A DNA stretch of 64,000 nt from CAYZXT01 sp964482515 (GCA_964482515.1 CAYZXT010000007.1:47491-111490); one strand, 5' to 3'. Counted from the first letter of the stretch, positions 33,317 to 43,245 are shown. The notes: generated by a model not told the origin, from the letters alone. Program-made: numbers and translations.

Positions 33317-34077
33317 TGGTTCCTGCCCTCCCGTTTGTCGTCCGACAGGCACTGATCGACCACATCCAGAAGCTTCTCCACGTTATAGGGTTTGCTCAAA
33401 CAGGCGTAAGAGCCTTCCATGATCGCCTGGTGGATCTGTTGTTCCAAGGTGTATCCGGTGATCATGACGACCGAAACGTCCGGGCGGATGGCCTTCAGTT
33501 CCTTGAGGGTCTGAAGCCCGTCGATGCCGGGAAGTTTCACATCGAGAAGGACAATTTGGAATTTCCGCTCCCGGACCTGTTTGATACACTCCTCGCCGGT
33601 TTCCACATCCACCACTTTGTAGCCTCTCTGTTCGAGGACGGTTTTGACCAGGTTCCGGTCCTGGACGCGGTCGTCGACGACCATGACCAGGGTCCTGTCC
33701 TCGAGGCAATCGGTGATGATGTCGAGGATCCGCTCCATGTCGAAGGGTTTGTTGAGGACCGTATAGGCGCCCTCACGGATGGCCCGGCGGATGTCTTCTT
33801 CCAGGGCGTAAGCTGTCATCATGATGACCGCGGTCTTTGGTTTCATCGCCTTGATCTTTACCAGGGCGTCCACGCCGCTCAGCCCGGGCATCTTGATGTC
33901 CATGAAGATGACGCGGAAGTCCTCGTTCTTGACCGCCTCAAGCGCCGCTTCTCCGCTATCGGCCAGGGAGACGCGGTAGCCCTTTTTGCCCAGGATGCCT
34001 TTGAGCGTCAGGCGCATGCCGGCTTGATCGTCAACGACGAGAATCTTGGCCGTTTCTTTAACTTGGTTTGTTTCCAT
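33313..34077 (-). CDS. Tandem receiver protein (REC-REC)
   Basis: 254 aa with two complete receiver domains. The first has D60 in VIFMDIKMPG and lysine in VLNKPFDM; the second has D179 in IVLLDVKLPG and lysine in CLSKPYN. Both keep the acidic pair (VDDQ and VDDR). No output domain. A tandem receiver could serve as a phosphate shuttle between the membrane kinase and the REC-kinase. The ATG at 34077 follows GGAGGTCC and lies 20 bases inside the upstream kinase gene. Confidence 0.92.
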   Translation of the reverse strand: METNQVKETAKILVVDDQAGMRLTLKGILGKKGYRVSLADSGEAALEAVKNEDFRVIFMDIKMPGLSGVDALVKIKAMKPKTAVIMMTAYALEEDIRRAIREGAYTVLNKPFDMERILDIITDCLEDRTLVMVVDDRVQDRNLVKTVLEQRGYKVVDVETGEECIKQVRERKFQIVLLDVKLPGIDGLQTLKELKAIRPDVSVVMITGYTLEQQIHQAIMEGSYACLSKPYNVEKLLDVVDQCLSDDKREGRNQ

Positions 34078-35554
34078 GGCGTGGACCTCCGAGAGGGGTT
34101 CTGACGGTGAATGTGCTGCCTTTTTCCGGATCGCTGGCCACGAGGATGTGGCCGCCGTGCGCTTCAACGATTCCCTGGCAAATCGCCAGGCCGAGCCCCG
34201 TGCCTTTGGCTTTCGTCGAAAACAGGGGTTCAAAAATCTTGCGGATGTTTTCCTGCGGTATGCCGATGCCGTTGTCGCGGATGTCCACCCGCATCCAGGG
34301 AGCATCCCCGTTGTTGGATTCGACGGAAAGGGTGATGTCGACGCTGCCGCCCCTCGGCATGGCCTGGATGGAGTTCAGGAAAAGGTTGACGAACACCTGC
34401 CGCATACGCATGGGATCCACGACGGCGGGCGGCAGATTTTTGGGATGTTCGATGGAAACGGCGATGCCGGAGGGGATTTCCACGGCCGCCTTCGCCTCCC
34501 GCACGAGCGAAGCGACGTCCGAAGGTTGGACCGTCAGCCGCACGACGCGGGAAAAGTCCAACAGGTCGCTGATGATGTTGACCGCGCTCCGGATTTCCCG
34601 GTCGGCCAGTTCCAGCATTTCCATGGTGGCCGGGTCATCCGTCGATACAGGGCTGCCCGAAAGCGTGTCGCGCAGGTAATAGACCACGTTCCGGATCGCG
34701 CCCAGGGGGTTGCGCAGTTCGTGCCCTACGCCAGACGCCAACTGGCCGATGGCGGCCAGTTTTTCGGAGCGGACGACCTTGTCCTGTGCGTCCCGCAAGA
34801 GGACAATGTTCTTCTCCAGCGTTCGGCTCATCAAATTGAAGCTGTTGGCGAGCTCGCCCACCTCGTCCTGGGAGAAAACGGGGACTTCCACGCCGTACTG
34901 TCCCTGGACGATCTTTTCGGTCGCCTTGGCCAGGAGCTGGACGGGGAGAAGGATGCTGCGCATCAGGATAAACCCGACCACCAGGACCAGCGTCCCGATG
35001 CCTGTGACTATCCACAGGACCTGTCGCGTGATGCGGGCCTGGGTGTCCAGGGCGTCCTGGAGGGGGATCCCCATCCGGATCGTCCCGAGGCGCACCAGGT
35101 CCTTTTGCCCGTCGAAGAGGAAGTTGTCGGACGGTTTCCAGACGGGGATGAAGACATCCAGGAGCGGATTGCCGTTGACGTAGATCTGCTGGGTCCCGGG
35201 TTTCGTGGAGCGCAGCGCCGCCGCGGTGGCGCCGTCCGAATAGATTTTTCCCTTTTCCATCACGTTCGTATGGGCGAGAACGCCGCCTGAAGGGTCAAGC
35301 GCGACGGCGTAAACGGCTTCGGACCGCTGCTGCACCGCCTGGGCGGCCTCCAGCAGTTTCTTTTCACTTTTTTGAATGAACCCGTCGGTCATCGTTCGGT
35401 CGTCCTTCATGTCCTCAAGTATGGCGAGGCCGCGCTTCTGGACCTGTTCAATGATGATATTGTGCACGATCTGCCGCGTCAGGAGGGTGATAAGCCCTCC
35501 CGAAAGTATAGCCATGGGTATCACTGTGGCCAGCAATTTCGTTTGAAGCCTCAT
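34058..35554 (-). CDS. Membrane-bound sensor histidine kinase (HAMP)
   Basis: 498 aa. Membrane helix 1 at about 8-27, a periplasmic sensor of about 150 residues (28-176), helix 2 at about 177-199, HAMP linker 200-252, dimerisation helix with H278 in SGVGHELRNPLGAIRN, and an ATPase domain ending GTGLGLAICQGIVEAHGG. The periplasmic part (SDGATAAALRSTKPGTQQIY) resembles double-Cache or similar sensors, but I cannot assign it. It lies next to a periplasmic binding protein, which may present the signal. Downstream are only receivers and a second kinase. Confidence 0.93.
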   Translation of the reverse strand: MRLQTKLLATVIPMAILSGGLITLLTRQIVHNIIIEQVQKRGLAILEDMKDDRTMTDGFIQKSEKKLLEAAQAVQQRSEAVYAVALDPSGGVLAHTNVMEKGKIYSDGATAAALRSTKPGTQQIYVNGNPLLDVFIPVWKPSDNFLFDGQKDLVRLGTIRMGIPLQDALDTQARITRQVLWIVTGIGTLVLVVGFILMRSILLPVQLLAKATEKIVQGQYGVEVPVFSQDEVGELANSFNLMSRTLEKNIVLLRDAQDKVVRSEKLAAIGQLASGVGHELRNPLGAIRNVVYYLRDTLSGSPVSTDDPATMEMLELADREIRSAVNIISDLLDFSRVVRLTVQPSDVASLVREAKAAVEIPSGIAVSIEHPKNLPPAVVDPMRMRQVFVNLFLNSIQAMPRGGSVDITLSVESNNGDAPWMRVDIRDNGIGIPQENIRKIFEPLFSTKAKGTGLGLAICQGIVEAHGGHILVASDPEKGSTFTVRTPLGGPRHGNKPS

Positions 35555-35591
35555 GATATCCTTTCTTGACCGGTTGCGGGATCGGCGCCGT

Positions 35592-36479
35592 TCACGGGAG
35601 AATCACCGTGTCTTTCGCCAGGACCGCTTCGTTCAAGTCCAGTCCGGTGCTTTTGGCGGACGACCGGCTGACGGTGATCCTGATCGCTTCCGGGTAGATC
35701 CGGTCCGTTTGCCCGCCTGTTTGCGCCGTGAGTTGCCGGACGGCCGCGGCCGTGATCCTCCCGATCTCTCGCAGGCCGCAGGCGATGGAGGCCGTGGCCC
35801 CCTTCTCCACCAGACCGTCCGTCGGAACGTAGAACGGGACGCGGTTGGACCACGCGTATTCCTTCAGCACGGAAAAACTTGCGGGAGTGATCAGCGTCGG
35901 GTCCGGTGGAAGCCAAAGCGCGTCGGGCTTTGTTTTCAGCGCGCGTAACCTGTCCGGAACGTCGTCCGGGCCGGCCGGCCGCGCCGGTTCAATTTCAACC
36001 CCGAAAGAAGGGGCGGCCTTCTGTATTTCCCTCATGTAGTCATCCATCGCTTCGGACGACCAAAAAACGGCCAGGCGCCTCAGCCCGGGCTGCAGTTCCT
36101 TGATCTTTGAAAGAACGAAACCTGGCCGCGGCAGCATTTCCACCTTGATCGAGCGCTTGGGCCGGCGGTTTTCCGGGAGAACGGTGCCGGGGGCCATGCA
36201 GTAGACCAGCGTCACGCCTTTCGGGTAGGGCTGCAGGGCCGCTTTGGCCCCGAAGGCCACCACCACCTTCACGCCCTCGGGAATTTCCGGCGCCTCGTCG
36301 CGCAGGGTCAGGACGCCGGATTGATCCGACAACTGCTGCTGGTAACCGTCCCAGGCTTGACGGTAATAGCTTGATTCGGAGCTCAGCACGGCCATCACTT
36401 CCTGGGAAACCGACATCCCCGGCTCAACGGCCGCGAGCATCAAGACGCCGGAAATGACCGCGAGGGACCTTTTTCTCAC
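35592..36479 (-). CDS. ABC-type substrate-binding protein (PF04392-like), signalling-associated
   Basis: 295 aa with a signal peptide (MRKRSLAVISGVLMLAAVEP). It resembles the 'ABC_sub_bind' family: VVVAFGAKAALQPYPKG, then a second lobe with LRRLAVFWSSEAMDDYMREIQKA and a hinge. No permease or ATPase is nearby, so a transport role is unlikely. Location between the TonB receptor and the sensor kinase suggests that it binds a ligand in the periplasm for the kinase. Ligand unknown; relatives bind tryptophan, tyrosine or other small molecules. The ATG start has no strong AGGAGG. Confidence 0.8.
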   Translation of the reverse strand: MRKRSLAVISGVLMLAAVEPGMSVSQEVMAVLSSESSYYRQAWDGYQQQLSDQSGVLTLRDEAPEIPEGVKVVVAFGAKAALQPYPKGVTLVYCMAPGTVLPENRRPKRSIKVEMLPRPGFVLSKIKELQPGLRRLAVFWSSEAMDDYMREIQKAAPSFGVEIEPARPAGPDDVPDRLRALKTKPDALWLPPDPTLITPASFSVLKEYAWSNRVPFYVPTDGLVEKGATASIACGLREIGRITAAAVRQLTAQTGGQTDRIYPEAIRITVSRSSAKSTGLDLNEAVLAKDTVILP

Positions 36480-36520
36480 GCTCGGACTCCTGCGAATCTC
36501 AAAAGCGGATTCATAAGAAC

Positions 36521-38494
36521 CTAAAACTTATAACTGTATCCCAGTTTCGCCATGACCGCTCTGGACGGACCGGGTAGGACGCCCTTGCCGTTGTTGTAGC
36601 CGGGAAGATAATCCGTCCCCTCGTCGAAAATGTCGTGCACGCCGAGATCTAGCCCGAGCCCGCGCCAGCCCAGGTCCTTCATCCGGAGATTGATGTTGCA
36701 GATGGTGACCGGGTCGTATTTCTGCTCGCCCAGGCCGCTCATCGTGAAAGCGTAATGCTTGCTGTAATAGGAAGCCGACGGGTTCAGGGACACGCGGCGC
36801 GTCAGCTTCACGTTGGCGATGAGGTTGGCCCGGTGGGCCGGGGCCCCGAGCAGCAGGTCCGGTTGGTTCGGCAGAGCGTAATTCGGGATCTCGTTTTTCG
36901 TCACATCGTAAAAGGCGTAGTTGGCCGTCACGTCGACCCATTTGTGCCGGAAGCGGAGGTCGCTTTCCACCCCGCGGGTGCCGATCTTTCCGAAGTTTCC
37001 GTAATAGCCCACCCCGCTGGCGGGGTCCGTTCCGTAAACGATGGTCTTGTTGACGCGCACGTCGAAGGCGTTGACGACCCACCAAAGGGACTGAGTCACT
37101 TTATAGCCCAGTTCCACTTCGTAATTCGTGGCTTTCTCAGGGTCCAGCTTGCCGGCGCCCGGCAGCGTGCGGTTGGGGAGGATCCCGATGGGAGTGCGGA
37201 ACGATTGGCTGGCCATGGTCTTAAAGTGGAAGCGGTCGATCAGTTTGGTGAGGGCGAAGCGCGGCACGAAGGCCGAGCCGAACTGGTCCGAATGATCGTA
37301 GCGCGCTCCGATCGTCACATTGAACAGCCGGGTGTTCGCCATCCCTTGGCCGAACCAGGCGTAGTTGTTCGAGCCGATGTTGTCCTTCCCGTTTTTGAAC
37401 ACTTCATCGAAGGGGCCCGGGTTTTTCGCCTGGTAAACGTCGCTGCGGTTATATTCGAAGCCCGCAAGCGCGTTTATTCTCTCCGTGACGTCCCAGGAGG
37501 ACGTCAGTCCGGCGGTCTTTCGCTCCGCCCACTTATGGTTGGTGTAGCCGATGTAGTTCTGGTCCGATATCCAGGGCTGGTCTTTTTTGAATTCAACGCG
37601 CGGCGTGATGGTAAAGCCGACGGCGGGTTTGATTTCGTATTTCGCCTCGCTCACGACTGTGTGAAAACGGTCGAACAGCTCTCCCTCGGTGTAGTTCGTG
37701 CCGACGTTGTCGATGTGCGTGGTGTTGTACCAGTTCCCGATGGTGCGCGTCGAGAAGCCTTTATATCCCAAATGGAGATTGAGCGCGGTGGGATTGAGCT
37801 GGTTCGACAGTAGCCGCTTGTCGCCGTTGAAATCGGTGATGTCGTTGTCGCTGCGATGTCCCTTGGAAAAAGTTCCGCTGAGGCTGGAAGTGAAGTCGCC
37901 CACGGTCTTGCCGAAACCGGCGGTGACGCCCCGGTGCGAGTAGGTCCCACCCATCTGCGAGTTGAGGGCTTTAATGTAGGCCCCGTTTTCTTTCGCGCCC
38001 CGCGTGATGACGTTTATCACGGCCAGCTCGGCGAACCCGCCGTAAATGGCGGAGCCGGGACCGCGGATGATTTCGATCCGGTCGATGTCGTCCGCGCTGT
38101 AGTGGTTTCCGAACTGAGTGGTGTCGAACACGCGCTCGTTCATTTCAAGCCCGTCCACCAGGAGGAGAATTTTTCCTTCTTCCGCCCAGATTCCGCGGAC
38201 GTAGGCGCTCACGACGCCTTCCACGTCGTTGCCGAAATTGAGGCCCGGGGCGTAGAGCGTCAGGATGTCGAGGAGGTCCCGCGCGCCGGCGTTTTGTATC
38301 TCTTCCCGGGTGATCACGGTCACGATGCCGGGGGTTTCACGGATCGAAGAATCTTTTTTGGAGGCGATGGAGACGCGCGTGTTTTCAACGGCTTCTTCCT
38401 GGAAAAAATCAAAAGCGGCGTCTTCCGCATGTAGCTGAAGCGTTTGTCCGCAGAACATCATCCCGCCCAATAGGATCATCATGAATCGACGCAT
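36521..38494 (-). CDS. TonB-dependent outer-membrane receptor
   Basis: 657 aa. Signal peptide (MILLGGMMFCGQTLQLHA), then the plug domain with TPGIVTVITREEIQNAG and the region IEIIRGPGSAIYGG that marks plug domains, and a 22-stranded barrel ending in YSYKF (terminal aromatic). It resembles siderophore, vitamin or colicin-type receptors; the ligand is not evident. The TonB box is probably near EEAVENTRVSI. It is the first gene of the signalling operon and presumably imports the same ligand that the periplasmic protein and kinase sense. The ATG at 38494 follows GGGAGGAACA. Confidence 0.92.
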   Translation of the reverse strand: MRRFMMILLGGMMFCGQTLQLHAEDAAFDFFQEEAVENTRVSIASKKDSSIRETPGIVTVITREEIQNAGARDLLDILTLYAPGLNFGNDVEGVVSAYVRGIWAEEGKILLLVDGLEMNERVFDTTQFGNHYSADDIDRIEIIRGPGSAIYGGFAELAVINVITRGAKENGAYIKALNSQMGGTYSHRGVTAGFGKTVGDFTSSLSGTFSKGHRSDNDITDFNGDKRLLSNQLNPTALNLHLGYKGFSTRTIGNWYNTTHIDNVGTNYTEGELFDRFHTVVSEAKYEIKPAVGFTITPRVEFKKDQPWISDQNYIGYTNHKWAERKTAGLTSSWDVTERINALAGFEYNRSDVYQAKNPGPFDEVFKNGKDNIGSNNYAWFGQGMANTRLFNVTIGARYDHSDQFGSAFVPRFALTKLIDRFHFKTMASQSFRTPIGILPNRTLPGAGKLDPEKATNYEVELGYKVTQSLWWVVNAFDVRVNKTIVYGTDPASGVGYYGNFGKIGTRGVESDLRFRHKWVDVTANYAFYDVTKNEIPNYALPNQPDLLLGAPAHRANLIANVKLTRRVSLNPSASYYSKHYAFTMSGLGEQKYDPVTICNINLRMKDLGWRGLGLDLGVHDIFDEGTDYLPGYNNGKGVLPGPSRAVMAKLGYSYKF

Positions 38495-38715
38495 TGTTCC
38501 TCCCAAGAGCATTCCATGGTCACTTGCCGGCGCAAAACGAAACGGCACGCCGGAGGATCAATCGAGCGTCATTTGATGCGATTTATCGCTCGTTTCAGGC
38601 GTGGTTTTGCATTAACCAATTGTAGGGGTCAAACGCGGTTTTTGCCAGGATTTTTCAAAAAAATGTGGCGGCTTGCGGAAGGAGCGTTCGGCGGGCGCAG
38701 CAAAGAAACGACGCG
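38495..38715. other. 221-bp spacer between surface-protein and signalling operons
   Basis: Both flanking genes are on the minus strand. The spacer should hold the signalling operon promoter, and an AT-rich stretch at about 38580-38650 is the likely place, but I see no convincing -35/-10 pair and no clear terminator hairpin for the upstream gene. No gene is seen. Confidence 0.4.
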
Positions 38716-41700
38716 CTATTTGGCGATGACGATCACTTGAGTCCGGATCTTATTGGTCGCATCCGTCAGCCTGGCCAGGTAGGCGCCGGACTCCAATGCG
38801 CGGCCCGATCCGTCCCGGGCCGTCCAGACGATGGCTTGGCCGGAGCTTTCGGCGTCGAAGACCTGGTGTCCGCGCATGTCAAAAATGGAAACGTGTTTGA
38901 CGCTCGCGTCGAACACGGCGGAAGCGTTCGCTCCGCCGGGGGAATTCGGCGTTATGAAGCGGGAGCTGACCAATTCTCCCGGTTCAGGAGCGATAAGGGG
39001 CGTCTGCAGCGTCATGTCGTTCGAGACGGTGGTCTGTCCCATGGCGTCGAGGGATAGGATACGGACGTGATAGAGCATTTTGAACGCGAGGTCGGAAAGC
39101 GTGACGGAGTGCGAAGTATCATAGCTCGGTTCAAGAGTCGTCGTCTGTCCGTAGTCGGTCGTGAGGCCGTATTGGACGATACATCTGGCCGGTGAACTGG
39201 TGTCCCACGTCAGGGTCACTTTGTTGGCTGTGACTGGAACGCTGTTGGTCTTCGACACGAGGGGCGGAGGAGGCATCATGGTCGCGACGGACGCGGGGGC
39301 GCTGGGCGCGGAAAGATTGGGGCCTGAATCGAAGGCATAAATCCGGGCGTAGTAGACGGTGGCGGGATCGAGGTTCGTCAGCATGGCGGATGTGACGTTC
39401 CCGAGGTTCACGCCGTCGAATCCGGGGACGCGGTTGACGAACTGCGAATCGTAGGCCAAAACCAGCAAGTAACCCGAAACGCCCTTGTTGTCTGTGGCGG
39501 GGGTCCATTCGACGCGGCACGTGGTGGAGCTTTCCGCCTGCATGTTGACGGCCGCCGGAGCGGTGGGCGGCACGGTGTCCACATTGTTGACCGTGATCGT
39601 CACCGAGGCCGTGCGGGTGTTGCCGGCGGCGTCGCGCGCCACGGCGGAAATCACGTGCGAACCGTTGGTCGCGTTATTGCTGTTCCACGACCGGCTGTAT
39701 GGGGATGAGGTGTCCTCGCTGCTGATATTGACGCCGTCGACTTTGAACTGGACGCCGACGACGCCGACGTTGTCGGAGGCCGAGGCGGTCACGCTGAAGC
39801 TCCCGGCCAGATTGGCGTTGTTCGCCGGAGAGTTGATGGATACGGTGGGGGGCGTGGTGTCCGCGACTGTGTTGTTGACGGTGACCGTGACGGAGGCCGT
39901 GTCGGTGTTGCCGGCGGCGTCGCGCGCCACGATGGAAATCACGTGCGACCCGTTGGCGACGGAGGTGCTGTTCCACACCCGGCTGAAGGGAGAAGTCGTG
40001 TCTTCGGTGCCGACGTTCGCGCCGTCGACCCGGAACTGGACGCCGGCGACGCCGACGTTGTCCGTCGCCGAAGCCGTCATCGTGATGTTGCCGGCGACCG
40101 TGGCGCCGTTCACCGGAGATGTGACGGATGCGTTGGGCGCGGTGGTGTCCGCATTGTTGATGGTGATGTCGACGGAAGACGTGCTGGTGTTCCCGGCGTC
40201 ATCGCGCGCCACGGCGCTGACCGTATAGGAACCGTTGGGCACGACCGTGCTGTCCCACGAATAGCTGTAAGGGGCCGCCGTGTCTTCGGCCCCCATGGGG
40301 TTGTCGTCGAGGTAAAACTGGACGCCGGTGACGCCGACGTTGTCCGACGCCGAGGCGGAAGCCGTCACCGCCGTGCCGGAAACCGTGGCGTTGTTGGCCG
40401 GTGCCGTGAGCGACACGGAGGGCGGGGTCGTGTCGGCGACCATGTTGTCGACCGTCACGTTAATGGAAGCTGTGTCGGTGTTGCCGGCGGCATCGCGGGC
40501 GACGATCGAAATCACGTGCGAACCGTTGGAGACGGCGGTGGTGTTCCACGATCGGCTGTAGGGGGAAGAGGTGTCTTCGGTCCCAACGTTGGTCCCGTCG
40601 ACCATGAACTGGACGCCGACGACGCCGACGTTGTCCGTGGCGGAAGCCGTCAGTGTGCGGTTGCCGGAGACGGTGGCGTTGTTTGCGGGAGCGGTGATGG
40701 AGGCGTTGGGCGGCGTGGTGTCCGCGACGGCGTTGCTGATGGTGATGTTGACGGAGGAGGTGTTCGTATTGCCCGCGTCGTCGCGCGCCACGGCGCTGAC
40801 CGTGTAGGAACCGTTGGGAACGGCTGTGCTGTTCCATGAATAGCTGTAGGGTGCGGATGTGTCCTCCGCTCCCATGGGGTTGCTGCCGAGATAGAACTGG
40901 ACGCCGGCGACGCCGACGTTGTCCGACGCCGAGGCGGAAGCCTGCACCGCGGTGCCTGAGACGGTGGCGTTGTTGGCCGGGGCCGTCATGGAGACGGTCG
41001 GCGGGGTGGTGTCGGCGACGGCGTTGTTGACGGTCACCGTGACGGAGGCCGTGTCGGTGTTGCCAGCGGCGTCACGCGCCACGATGGAAATCACATGGGA
41101 GCCGTTGGCGACGGAAGTGCTGCTCCAGACCTTGCTGTAAGGGGAAGAGTTGTCTTCCGTCCCGAAGTTGGTTCCGTCGACCCTGAACTGGACGCCGGCC
41201 ACTCCTACGTTATCGGAGGCGGAGGCCGTCAGCGTGATGTTCCCGGAGACGGTGGCGTTGTTGGCCGGGGCTGTGACGGACGCGTTCGGCGCAGTGGTGT
41301 CCGGCACGGGGTTGCTGACTGTCACCGTGACGGAGGCCGTGTTGGTGTTGCCGGCGGCGTCGCGGGCGACGGCGGAGACCGTGTGGGACCCGTTGGGATA
41401 GGCGGTGCTGTCCAGCGTGTAGCTGTAAGGGGAGGAAGTGTCTTCCCCGCCCACGTTGCTGCCGTCGACCCGGAATTGGACGCCGGCCACTCCTACGTTA
41501 TCGGAGGCGGAGGCCGTCAGAGCGGTGTTGCCGGAAATGGTCGCGTTGTTGGCGGGCGCAGTAATGGAAATCGTGGGGTTGGTGGTGTCTGCTCCCCCGT
41601 AAATCTCCGGTGGGACGGGGTTCCCGAATTTCTTAAAGAGGTATTCCGTCAGTTTGTCGCTGCCCGCGCACAATCCCCAATTGGCGTTTTCGCACAGGTC

Positions 41701-43071
41701 GCTTTTTATCCGCGCCTCATTCGGGAACGGCCAGAGGGGGGCGCCCGTGTCGCTATCGTACCCGGACTGTCCCCACATCGAGCCGTCCGCGCCCCACTTG
41801 GTCGAAATGTTCGGACCGATCTGTCCGCCGGACCCCTGGTTCGCCAGGTTGGACCCGCTTTCCACGCGGAGAGGATAGAGCCATCCGTTCGTCAACGGAT
41901 TATAAGACTGTCTTCCCGTGCCTGAGCCTGTATTAGAGCCGTTGCCGTATGTGTTGAAGTAGGTCGGCGATACGCCGCTGAAATCGGAGCCCGTCATGCC
42001 CGTAACGATGGCGTTGGTCACCGTGATGTTCCCGCCGTCGCCCCAATAGCCGATCCCGGCCTGCCCGGACTGTTGCGCCACCAAAGGATTCCGGCGGATG
42101 ATGCCGACGCGGTTGAGCGTATGGTAAACGTTGTCGTTGCTTCCGCCGTAGGATATGCCCACGCCGCGGGGATTGACGCAGGCGATGTCTGTGGCCACGT
42201 TGTTGTCCCCGCTGCTGTCGGGCAATTCAAAGGAATAACAATGGGAATAGGTTTCAACGACGGCGGACCCCCGGATGGCGGTGTTGAACACGGGGTGGTC
42301 CGGGTTCGCGCTCCCGTTGTGCAGCACATAGAAGGCGCCGTATCCGTCGAACGTGTAGAACGTGCCGTTCGTGCTGTCAATGGCGAAGGCGTTCTGTATT
42401 CTGACGTTGGACGAGTTGTAAGAGGTAAAGACGGCTTCCGGGTTGGAGGCGCCGTCGTTCCATCCGCCTTCATGGCGGCCCACCACGCGGCGAAGGATGA
42501 CGTTCTCGGAATTGAAAACCAGCAGGTTGTATCGCCCGCCGGAACCATAGAACCAGCAATCTTCGATCAAAATATCGTTTGCGACCGGGCTGTAGTCGTT
42601 GGATCCCACCAGCACGGAAACGGAGTTCCCGTCCGAAGGCCCGCCTTTGAAAGCGCAGCGCAGGATCCTGAGATGGTAGCCGTGGATTTCCTTCTCGTAG
42701 GCGCCGGTGAATTTGAAGCCTTCGATCTGGACGTAGGATTTAAGTCCCGTGTGCGGCATGGAGAGGCCGTTCGTCACGGTGATGACTGCGCCGCCGTCCG
42801 ATTCCGCTTTGATGATCGTGTAGGCTCCGGCAGAACCGCTTTTGATGACCGAGTTTAATTCACTGCCGGAATAATTGTAGGTGCCGTTCTTGTAAACATA
42901 GGTATCTCCGCCGGCGCCGACGGACATGGCTTTCGATAAGGTTTTGAAGGGGCTCGCGCTCGTGCCGCTGGCGCTGTCGCTGCCCGTGGGGGAAATGTAA
43001 TAGGTCGCGGCGAAGGATCGGACCGCGCCGAAGAACAGAAATAATGCCGCGAGCTTGTAGACGGATTTCAT
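38716..43071 (-). CDS. Large secreted beta-helix protein with seven Ig repeats and a FlgD/T9SS-like C-terminal domain
   Basis: 1451 aa from the ATG at 43071, after an AAGGA site. Signal peptide (KLAALFLFFGAVRSFA). Residues about 22-490 form a right-handed parallel beta-helix of the DUF1565/pectate-lyase-like type (YYISPTGSDSASGTSASPF). Residues 495-1164 are seven tandem Ig-like repeats of about 95 aa. Two fibronectin type III domains follow (about 1165-1370), then a C-terminal domain with HVSIFDMRGHQVF, IVWTARDGSGRALESGAY and RTQVIVIAK, the pattern of FlgD-like/T9SS sorting domains. It is probably a cell-surface adhesin or glycan-degrading protein. The PorV-like gene just upstream supports T9SS-like export. 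Confidence 0.85.
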   Translation of the reverse strand: MKSVYKLAALFLFFGAVRSFAATYYISPTGSDSASGTSASPFKTLSKAMSVGAGGDTYVYKNGTYNYSGSELNSVIKSGSAGAYTIIKAESDGGAVITVTNGLSMPHTGLKSYVQIEGFKFTGAYEKEIHGYHLRILRCAFKGGPSDGNSVSVLVGSNDYSPVANDILIEDCWFYGSGGRYNLLVFNSENVILRRVVGRHEGGWNDGASNPEAVFTSYNSSNVRIQNAFAIDSTNGTFYTFDGYGAFYVLHNGSANPDHPVFNTAIRGSAVVETYSHCYSFELPDSSGDNNVATDIACVNPRGVGISYGGSNDNVYHTLNRVGIIRRNPLVAQQSGQAGIGYWGDGGNITVTNAIVTGMTGSDFSGVSPTYFNTYGNGSNTGSGTGRQSYNPLTNGWLYPLRVESGSNLANQGSGGQIGPNISTKWGADGSMWGQSGYDSDTGAPLWPFPNEARIKSDLCENANWGLCAGSDKLTEYLFKKFGNPVPPEIYGGADTTNPTISITAPANNATISGNTALTASASDNVGVAGVQFRVDGSNVGGEDTSSPYSYTLDSTAYPNGSHTVSAVARDAAGNTNTASVTVTVSNPVPDTTAPNASVTAPANNATVSGNITLTASASDNVGVAGVQFRVDGTNFGTEDNSSPYSKVWSSTSVANGSHVISIVARDAAGNTDTASVTVTVNNAVADTTPPTVSMTAPANNATVSGTAVQASASASDNVGVAGVQFYLGSNPMGAEDTSAPYSYSWNSTAVPNGSYTVSAVARDDAGNTNTSSVNITISNAVADTTPPNASITAPANNATVSGNRTLTASATDNVGVVGVQFMVDGTNVGTEDTSSPYSRSWNTTAVSNGSHVISIVARDAAGNTDTASINVTVDNMVADTTPPSVSLTAPANNATVSGTAVTASASASDNVGVTGVQFYLDDNPMGAEDTAAPYSYSWDSTVVPNGSYTVSAVARDDAGNTSTSSVDITINNADTTAPNASVTSPVNGATVAGNITMTASATDNVGVAGVQFRVDGANVGTEDTTSPFSRVWNSTSVANGSHVISIVARDAAGNTDTASVTVTVNNTVADTTPPTVSINSPANNANLAGSFSVTASASDNVGVVGVQFKVDGVNISSEDTSSPYSRSWNSNNATNGSHVISAVARDAAGNTRTASVTITVNNVDTVPPTAPAAVNMQAESSTTCRVEWTPATDNKGVSGYLLVLAYDSQFVNRVPGFDGVNLGNVTSAMLTNLDPATVYYARIYAFDSGPNLSAPSAPASVATMMPPPPLVSKTNSVPVTANKVTLTWDTSSPARCIVQYGLTTDYGQTTTLEPSYDTSHSVTLSDLAFKMLYHVRILSLDAMGQTTVSNDMTLQTPLIAPEPGELVSSRFITPNSPGGANASAVFDASVKHVSIFDMRGHQVFDAESSGQAIVWTARDGSGRALESGAYLARLTDATNKIRTQVIVIAK
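39580..41589 (-). repeat. Seven tandem Ig-like repeats in the large surface protein
   Basis: Seven units of about 285 bp, each beginning with codons for DTT(x)P and containing a segment like SDNVGVAGVQF and VARDAAGNT. Two subtypes alternate: units 3 and 5 share the variant YLxxNPMGAEDT, while units 2, 4 and 6 share the GTEDxSSPxS variant, which suggests that a two-unit block was duplicated. Confidence 0.9.
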
Positions 43072-43245
43072 TGCGAAAATTCCTTTACGGTATTTACCGC
43101 GACGGTGGGGCGAACGGGTGGCGGCGTCCCGGACCGGGAACTCCCCCTTCTTGTTCTCCGGTGCGCCGGGAAATATTTGAGCATGTTTTGCGATGAAGCG
43201 ATAGTCTGTTGCCGGATTCTTAGTGTCCATATAAAGGGCCTCCCG

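Noticed and set aside
39580..41589. Regularly spaced repeats considered as a CRISPR array
   Set aside because: The units are about 285 bp, in frame and translated as Ig-like domains; no short direct repeats with unique spacers.
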